From Aphrophora alni (taxonomy: Eukaryota > Arthropoda > Insecta > Hemiptera > Aphrophoridae): a stretch of 64,000 bases of DNA. Of this stretch, positions 58,471-64,000 are shown in pieces. Numbering within the stretch: position 1 is the first letter of the stretch; each line of letters starts with the position of its first letter. Both the position numbers and the translations under genes were made by a program. The DNA is taken from NCBI GenBank assembly GCA_963513935.1, contig OY740767.1, positions 79,348,060 through 79,412,059 on the forward strand, given 5' to 3'. A model generated the notes under the pieces. That model saw nothing but the letters and a program-made list of their open reading frames with translations. It did not search any database and was not told where the DNA came from.

Positions 58471-60122
58471 TGGATTTATAATCGCTCCTCCAGAGCTTTG
58501 TATCGGATTCAATAGTTTTAACAGAATAATATATTATACAGTACACTGAGTAAACACAAATCTAGTTACATTTTTCCATTTTCCTTACATGTATCTATTT
58601 TCCTAATTAATGTAAATATTGTATAAATTTTTTTTTAAAAAAAAGGTGACAGAAAAAACATCATACATGTAAATTATGTGTTACGTAATAAAGAATAGAC
58701 AGCAATGTGTTATCAGTAGAACAACCCTAGGTGGAAAAAACTAGCTGGTTATTGTAGCTTTATCAATACATCAGGACAAAAATTATAATTTAAGACTTAC
58801 TTATTTTTCTTTTTCATAAATTTGTATTATTCAGAAAGTATTGTGTACAACTTTATAGTACAATGCGACTTAATGAATAACGGTTTCTTAATTAATATGA
58901 TGTTAAACACAAAACTGGAGAAAATGGGAATTATTTTGCAATCAGTTATAATTGAAATGCCAAACCGAAAAAGAAACGTTTTGATTTTTGCTTTACCTCA
59001 TTTCAGTGTAGACCTAAGCAATGAGTTGAATAGCAACAGATTCTCAATCAACACTAAGCCGGACTGATACTCAAAACCTGTACAGTAGTGTATTTCGCGG
59101 TTTAATACATTTTTATTTTATGGGACATTATGTTATTACAATAACGAAAAATTATTTGCCGCTGATTTACAGGGAATTAATATGTTAAATGTAGATATTA
59201 CGTGTCATTGTGAACTGCCGTGAGTTATGTATTGATTGTGGGAATGAATTGAAGATAGGCCTAGAACTGATTGTTGCACTTGCGCAATAAGAATTTTACA
59301 ACTTGAGATTAGCTGTGGATGTTTCGTTGAATAGTCAGGTATTTACACTAAGAAACAATTTAACTAAGTTAATTTTACTTGAAAATTATAACTTTGTGAT
59401 TGTATTTTCGTTATTTGGCATTTTGTTTACAAAACTATTAAAACTGGAGAGTTTTCGACTGGGCTTATATTTTTGAATGGTTGAACTGGTAAAACCATCA
59501 TTCAGGGAAGGTTGAATGAAATAAAAATATACATTATTTAAAAATGTTTCCAATCTCGACTGCAGAATCTGAGCGATAAATGTGGGGAAATGATGAATGA
59601 AGATTCACTTTTTATTTTCAACTCGAGGAGGGGGGCTCCCAACTGTTTCTTGTATTCAATTTTAAAAATTTATTATTTTTTAAATTTTACTTCCTTGTGA
59701 GTAAATTACAAGAATTATTGTGAATAATATGGGACATACAGCAAACTTGTTGAAGGTCAGTTAGTTAGAAATTAGTTTTCCCAACACTGTATTATTCCCA
59801 CTTGGTTTAGTATATTATAACTTTTTGGTTGATGCTCTTTTTTAAGCTTCTTTGATCTTTCTTATCAGATTATGTAATCGAAGTTATATCAAAATAGGAA
59901 ATAGGATTGTAAGACGGAAATAGTGAACATTTCCTTACATAATCTTTTGGTTTTCAATTTGATAACAAGACAAAGACAGTTGTTCACAACAAAACCACTC
60001 TATTCACATTTAGTAGTATGTCTTACACAGTATTTTCAGGATTATTTTCTTTATTATGTAGCAAACATTCCAATATTCTCAATAGATAATTTTATTCTTA
60101 TTCAATATTTTGAAATAAATAG

Positions 60123-60206
60123 TTATTTCACTTACCGTCTCCAGTGTTCTGATTTACCATTGTATTACAATACGACGGCCATAAGTGGAGACGGTAAGTG
60201 AAATAA
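60123..60206. repeat. 21-bp perfect hairpin, 42-base loop
   Basis: TTATTTCACTTACCGTCTCCA (arm at 60123-60143) is the exact complement of 60186-60206. It lies 98 bp left of MITE copy 2 and could itself be a small foldback element. Confidence 0.92.
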
Positions 60207-60303
60207 TTAATTATTTACTATAATCAGTATTCAGAATGATGGCAAGCAAACATTATATTTTGAATTATTTGTTATGTATTTTTATTACGTCTAAAATAAT
60301 ATA

Positions 60304-60735
60304 CAGTAGACTCTCGTAAATCCGGACTATTGTAGCGGACGGGCGGTGCGGATTCCGAAAAATCCGGATTTCCCGGAGTCGTAGATACGTCGGCCGCGGG
60401 GCCGATACGAGCGGTGATAAGCCGCACATGCAATTGCTACCGGCCCATGCCGATACCCAACGACACTTGTTACACTCTGACACATTAACTAATGATACTA
60501 TTACTGTAATGTACATAATACAGTACTTGACTGCAATTAAGTAAAACACAGGGTAGGGCATGTCAATTACCTCAGCCGTGCGGAAACTTCCACTGCTCGT
60601 GAATCATTACAAAATATGTCATGAATGCAATGCGGAAGATCGCGTGAAATTTGAAGGCGCTAAAGCAGCAAATTATTTAAAAAATTTTACCATCCGGTCC
60701 GGATTTTTGTGATCCAAATTTATGAGAGTCTACGG
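60304..60735. mobile_element. Tigger-type MITE, copy 2
   Basis: CAGTAGACTCTCGTAAATCC and a right end ATTTATGAGAGTCTACGG (one mismatch to the TIR) are flanked by TA. The 432-bp body aligns along its whole length with copy 1, including GCCGATACGAGC and CACATTAACTA-TG. Both copies lie in GMPS introns. Minus-strand frames shared by the two copies reflect common descent and not a gene. Confidence 0.88.
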
Positions 60736-62320
60736 TAGTTTAACATTTTTACGAAAAATTATTGGTTTTTTGTCAATAATAAGGCATGAGTTTTGTTTTG
60801 TTTAACTTTTTTTTCTTCTTTTTTTTTTACTAGAATAATTTTCTTTTATTAAACCAAACAGATAAATCACCGCATCCATACTCCGAATGATTTGGTTGTA
60901 ATGAAATTTTAAAATACTACGACTTACAATTCATAATTCAATCTTATTTTCTTAAGTAAAGCTCTACTTAGTGTTTGTATGGATTCCTTGTGTGGAATCA
61001 GAAATGTTCATTTCCTGTCTATAATTATTATCTATCCTCACATCTCCTCCGCTATCACTGCTTTATCTGGGTTATTTGCTTTCTGAATGATAACACCTTT
61101 TTTCTTGTTTATTCCATCCCTTCTAAATAATGTAAGGTTCTATTATTTAATACTACCCTTTCGCAGTATTTATTTTAGGTTTTATAAGGCCCCGCTGTAA
61201 CCAATTTGGCATTATTAATTAATGACACGTACTATTGGATAAACAACATGAATTATAAATTTCTGTTTTCTTGATATTTAACATTATGCAAATAACTTCC
61301 ATTTTTGTACGAGTTGTAATTTTGAAATCGGATTTTATTATTTGGCTGTTGTACTAAATCCGATTTCTGTTGTATAAAACGAAAAAATCAGATTTTTATA
61401 TTTGCTGATGTTATAATGTATTATAAAACGGAAACATTTTGGTTTCTGTCTGTCTTCAGTGATGAGCGTTGACATCTAGTCATCACATTTGAATCGGACA
61501 CTCACAACACATGTTAATAAAAACTTGTTTGTCTCTCATGAGAAGGGCGACTAAAGATAAATATTTCATTTCAATGTCAATTTTGACCGTTTTTTATCAT
61601 TTATTAATTCACGCTTTATCGTGTTTGTTGCAGTATTATTTCATCAGTTTGCGCCTTGTTCGGAAACCAAGCTTGACTCGTAAAAATTTCTGATTTTTAA
61701 TAAGCCGGTGGAGTAAATACACAGTACAATTAATTATCTGATGTGATTTAATTTAGTATATGTTATCTATCCTTACCTCTCCTCCGCTATCACTGCTTTA
61801 TCTGGGTTATTTGTAACCCAGTAGGTTTGAAAAATTTACAAAACTTTTTCATAAACCTGATCAGAAAACCTTACAGAGTTCGTAAAATTGAACCTGGCTC
61901 TGAAAATCATATCGTCCTAAAAATCAAGGGCTTGATAATTTGCAATCTTTGTGCAAAACTCGAGCTCAAGCTCGGGCTTGGATCGAAGTTTCGAGGGCTC
62001 GCACATTCCTCAACCTTTCATGTCCTAAATCAAAAAGATGTTATATTTAAATACCAAAAGCACATGTTAATATTAATATTAACCATCAAAATAATAATAT
62101 AATGCAATTACATTATACACTTTACATACTCAAGAAATTATCAATTACAAAAGGTTAAAATTCAATTTAGTGGTTGGAATTTGTTTTAATGTACAGCATT
62201 TAGAGTTAAAAATCTTATTCAGAAGAATAAAACCAAATTTTCCTTAACATTTCCTTACTAGAAATAAATTCAAACATCAGAAGTTGAAAATAATTATAGT
62301 GCCTTATTGTTATCATTTAC

Positions 62321-62446
62321 CTGAACACCAACACTTCGAATTGGAAGTAATATGGCTGCTAAATGTTGTCTATTTGAGACTTTAATCAGCTCTATTCTAT
62401 CTTCATCACTTGTTGCACTTTCAACTCTATTTAATAATGCATGTTT
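62321..62446 (-). CDS. GMPS: GMP synthase, internal coding exon (first of four in window)
   Basis: This 126-bp exon encodes 42 residues (KHALLNRVES at the start, LPIRSVGVQ at the end). It matches the C-terminal half of eukaryotic GMP synthase, the cytosolic enzyme that converts XMP to GMP using glutamine and ATP. On the minus strand a T-rich tract and CAG precede the exon, and GTAAAT follows it. The reading frame is open and both junctions are phase 0. The next exon, about 10 kb downstream, continues directly with GDCRSYSYV, as in the family. The longer open frame around it is intron read-through and not protein. Assignment rests on recalled family sequence; earlier exons are not visible up to position 64000. 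Confidence 0.93.
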
Positions 62447-62829
62447 CTGAAAAAAAAAATAATAATAAGGGAAATCAATACAAAAATTAAAAATTTTAAA
62501 CAAAATTTCCTTGATACCACTGCACTATACTTTATGGTGTGTCTGTAATTTTAATAACACTATATAAAACATATAATATTTTGGAACATTATATCCGATT
62601 GATTAATTGTTTTAATTATAATATTTTGTAGGTGTTTTAAATAATTTGAATGTCTCTTCATATTTATAAATCCTAATGGGATAATTTCTAAATCATGTAT
62701 TCATCAGTTTCGTTGAAATGTAGTTAATTTTAAGCCACAATTTAGTTCATAAACTCCATTCGTGTTATAAACATAGTGTTCTTCAATATTATTATTTATT
62801 CTGTACTAGAGTTTATCATTAGTGTTTAA

Positions 62830-63075
62830 AAGCAACACCCTCAGAGGCTCATTATAGAGAGTGCAGGTGTGGCAATGCCGAGTAATCCTAACTGGACCTA
62901 CACCTTTTATATATTCTTGTATTAGATCCCTCTTTTTCATCTTTCCTATCTGATCTCTCTTAACCAACACTAGTTTTCTTTCAATCTTAATACTATTTAT
63001 TAAGAATATTCCAGGGCTAGGGATCTTTATATAATGATCTTTCTTCCTTTATATAAGATGAAGATGACAGGTTTT
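62830..63075 (-). repeat. SINE-like interspersed repeat, copy 5
   Basis: CACCCTCAGAGGCTCATTAT, GTATTAGATCCCTCTTTTTC and CCAGGGCTAGGGATCTTTAT match the family. Both ends seen in copies 1 and 3 are present, giving a unit of about 240 bp. Confidence 0.6.
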
Positions 63076-63079
63076 TTTA

Positions 63080-64000
63080 CCTTTAAACAACAAGGTAAAT
63101 ATAAAACACCACAATAAATCACATTTTATGCATGGGACAATGACACAAAATATGATAAAGCATATTCACTAATTAAATAAAATTTTAACTAGCCTACTCT
63201 TTATTCCTCCCTGTTTTTCCCCCAAGTATTATTAAAAATCATCCTAGGAATAGTAAAAAATGGTTTCTATTAGTGAAGTTCTGACAAGAAACATTTAGAA
63301 ATTATATACATAAGTTTCTAGTTACAAATTTAGAAGTTAAAATTATACAAATATCAACTATAAAAGCTATTGTGGACAAGCAGATTACTCACCTGTTTTC
63401 ATTTATATATTGACCACTTAATTAGGTTACTACAGTTTAAATTTATTTAAAATAAATACTTTATAATGTACTTGTTGAAAAGTTTTAAATATTCTTTTAG
63501 ATTTGGAACGGGATTTGAATGTTTGAAACAAAATAGCTTTTTTTCATAACAACATCAATTTTCTTCATTTTCAACTTGTAACTTCAACTTTCCATAATTC
63601 CTCTCCTTTAATATTTTGTTATCATGAAATTTTGAGTAGTATCGTCAACTATTCTCGATTGAAGTAGAATGAAATCAGAGTTTTACAAGAAAAATCAGTT
63701 TATTTTAAACAATTTGTGTATGTAAAAAACTTGTAAACATGAGTTTTCTTCCTTAATCCTTGGGAAGTTGAGAATTTTTTTAAATGTCCCGCTTTAAAAC
63801 TAAATCGTATAAGAGTATATACTACCAAAGAGTTGTATACAAAGTTTTAGATAGTTGTAAAAAAAAGACAAAAATTTTACTCGTGAGGTCTCAGGCAATG
63901 ATGATCACCATCGTTACAAAACGTATGGCATTTTACTAACTCTGAAATATTTGTTTTTATTTACAAAATATATTAACATTTATAGATAAATATTTCATAC
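63080..64000. other. unassigned DNA upstream of the first visible GMPS exon
   Basis: No further GMPS exon was found. A good minus-strand donor sequence (CAGGTGAGT) near 63388 is not preceded by an open GMPS-like frame. Confidence 0.45.

Noticed and set aside
63380..63400. Good minus-strand splice donor CAGGTGAGT as another GMPS exon
   Set aside because: The preceding minus-strand sequence has no open frame resembling GMP synthase.

Overview
The window is AT-rich animal DNA, most likely from an insect with a large, transposon-loaded genome. I see no bacterial-type operons, ribosome binding sites, rRNA, tRNA or CRISPR. The best guide to the organism is one split host gene plus insect-style transposon families (DUF4817/mariner, piggyBac, Tigger, Penelope, Jockey/I-like LINE, hAT). 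I cannot name the species.

Host gene. The minus strand carries the last four coding exons of GMP synthase (GMPS): 62446-62321, 52366-52136, 38293-38105 and 26208-26107. All have proper AG/GT boundaries and phase-0 junctions. Together they encode the C-terminal 215 residues and end in the family-typical TTEWE stop. The introns are about 10.0, 13.8 and 11.9 kb, and most mobile DNA in the right 38 kb sits inside them. Upstream exons must lie beyond position 64000.

Layout. 1-2.5 kb: simple repeats and AT-rich DNA. 2.5-5.9 kb: two Penelope-like relics with a LINE endonuclease fragment between them, all on the minus strand. 10-14 kb: dispersed repeat copies. 15.1-16.4 kb: a hAT transposase relic and a direct-repeat region. 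17.6-19.9 kb: a decayed piggyBac with TTAA ends. 22.0-23.3 kb: an N-terminal relic of an unusual transposase-like protein, abutted by a DUF4817/mariner relic. 26.1 kb: GMPS stop codon. 27.1-28.3 kb: Penelope-like relic. 28.8-30.0 kb: LINE RT-end/RNase H relic. 30.6-33.9 kb: three Tigger/pogo remnants. 34.28-37.48 kb: a near-complete DNA transposon with long perfect terminal inverted repeats and a DUF7869-like protein. 38.5-39.5 kb: mariner relic. 40.2-42.3 kb: dispersed repeat. 42.74-45.71 kb: an intact piggyBac with a 625-residue transposase. 46.7-47.2 kb: probable LTR. 47.7 and 60.3 kb: two copies of a Tigger-type MITE. 50.26-51.99 kb: a non-autonomous piggyBac-like element. 57.75-58.47 kb: a recent 361-bp tandem duplication.

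The most notable system is the 34.28-37.48 kb element. Its inverted repeats are at least 37 bp (43 bp including ATATAT on each side). The 5' region holds extra copies of the terminal motif in alternating orientation. The protein has an N-terminal Cys cluster, three Asp motifs that look like a DDD catalytic triad, and a basic tail. It is interrupted only by two compensating single-base indels and one nonsense codon. A diverged relative at 22 kb suggests the family has spread in this genome.
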